Shown: positions 6,376 to 6,966 of the stretch, one piece after another
Layout: each line of letters starts with the position of its first letter
Numbering within the stretch: position 1 is the stretch's first letter
Assembly (NCBI GenBank): GCA_017477005.1
Contig: JAFUXY010000050.1
Coordinates: 1-6,966, forward strand
Length of the DNA stretch: 6,966 bases
From: Lachnospiraceae bacterium
GTDB taxonomy: Bacteria; Bacillota; Clostridia; Lachnospirales; Lachnospiraceae
Direction: 5' to 3'
Notes under the pieces: model-generated
Databases searched by the model: none
What the model was told of the DNA's origin: nothing
What the model saw: only the letters and a program-made list of their open reading frames with translations
Translations under genes and position numbers: made by a program

Positions 6376-6966
6376 CCGTCAGACTGTACTTTGTAACACC
6401 CAGGGAATTGTATTTCACATAATCCGCTATGAGCTGTGCATATTCCTTCTCAAAAAGCTCCCTGTCAGAGGTAACGGCAACATACTCATCATAATATTCG
6501 CCAAAAAGCTCTATTGCATCCTCATCCGTAAGCGCCTCATCCATGCTCTGTCCCTCATAATCCAAGGCCGCTTCTTCACTAAACTTTTTCAGATGGACAA
6601 TTCCCGGACAATGGCTGCCCTTTCCACCCTCTTCTTTCAGCCTCGCCTGCATTCTTCCTTTTTCAACATAATCGTCATCATATGAAATAAACTCGCCTAT
6701 AAGTCCCCCTTCGTCTTCTTCATATGTGGCGTCATAAAATGTTTGTCCTTCAATAAAATAACCGTAGTATCCTTCTTTTTCGAATCCGTCCTCGGAGGCT
6801 TTATATTCTATTCCAAGCATGCACATAGGATTCTCTATATCATCAGTAAACATTCCCTCCAGCGTCCACTCTGCAGTTTCTTTATTTGAGGAAGCTGCAT
6901 TAGTACACCCTGAAATGATCAGTCCGCCTATAACAATCGTACACGAAATAATCCTTTTTATGTTTG
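6344..6966 (-). CDS. Acidic secreted lipoprotein, unknown function (5' end just outside window)
   Basis: The frame is open from the right window edge (first full codon 6964) to TAA at 6344, showing 206 residues. The visible start, NIKRIISCTIVIGGLIISGC, is a lipoprotein signal peptide lacking only its first one to three residues: Lys-Arg, a hydrophobic core, and lipobox ISGC with Cys at visible residue 20 as the lipidation site. The mature protein should be anchored to the outer face of the membrane. It is very acidic (runs such as YEEDEGG, SYDDDY, LTDEDAIELFGEYYDEY). The segment after the signal, EWTLEGMFTDD followed by short strand-like stretches, resembles by memory the WTxEGxFTDE domains of many Firmicute lipoproteins, but this is a weak similarity. 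The internal ATG at 6853 is not the real start, because it would discard the signal peptide. Hand-counted GC of six 60-base lines (6421-6540, 6721-6960) is 146 of 360, about 41%, clearly below the operon genes. Whether it is cotranscribed with the operon 241 bases downstream is unknown. Confidence 0.8.
   Translation of the reverse strand, partial: NIKRIISCTIVIGGLIISGCTNAASSNKETAEWTLEGMFTDDIENPMCMLGIEYKASEDGFEKEGYYGYFIEGQTFYDATYEEDEGGLIGEFISYDDDYVEKGRMQARLKEEGGKGSHCPGIVHLKKFSEEAALDYEGQSMDEALTDEDAIELFGEYYDEYVAVTSDRELFEKEYAQLIADYVKYNSLGVTKYSLTDGEVRSLPLD

Overview
The window reads almost entirely on the minus strand and looks like part of a specialised-metabolite locus from a Firmicute, most likely an anaerobic gut-type Clostridia or Negativicutes lineage. 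That placement is an inference from strong AAGGAGG-type ribosome binding sites, moderate GC (roughly 50-60% in the operon) and protein style. No ribosomal RNA or housekeeping marker is present to confirm it.

From upstream (right) to downstream (left) on the minus strand: (1) 6344-6966, the 3' part of an AT-richer gene for a secreted acidic lipoprotein whose start lies just outside the window. (2) 6103-6343, a 241-base spacer holding an 82-codon ORF (6127-6375) of uncertain status. It has the GC content of the downstream operon and may be a gene remnant or the frameshifted tail of the lipoprotein gene. (3) 3865-6102, a 745-residue membrane protein with two tandem extracytoplasmic sensor-like loops fused to a 12-helix major facilitator (MFS) domain. 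(4) 2690-3862, a 390-residue exported substrate-binding protein resembling the ABC_sub_bind family. (5) 1-2676, the first 892 residues of a nonribosomal peptide synthetase (NRPS) with adenylation, carrier and (cut) condensation domains.

Genes 3-5 are separated by 2 and 13 bases, so they almost certainly form one operon. The NRPS begins directly with an adenylation domain and therefore looks like the initiation protein of an assembly line that continues beyond base 1. The two upstream genes suggest a dedicated membrane unit: a sensor-MFS hybrid plus a binding protein with no ABC permease or ATPase in view. My reading is that this unit senses, imports or exports a small molecule connected with the peptide made by the synthetase. 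The functional link is inferred from gene order and is not shown by sequence alone.

No tRNA, rRNA, CRISPR array, insertion sequence, convincing promoter or terminator was found. All long plus-strand ORFs are shadows of the minus-strand genes.
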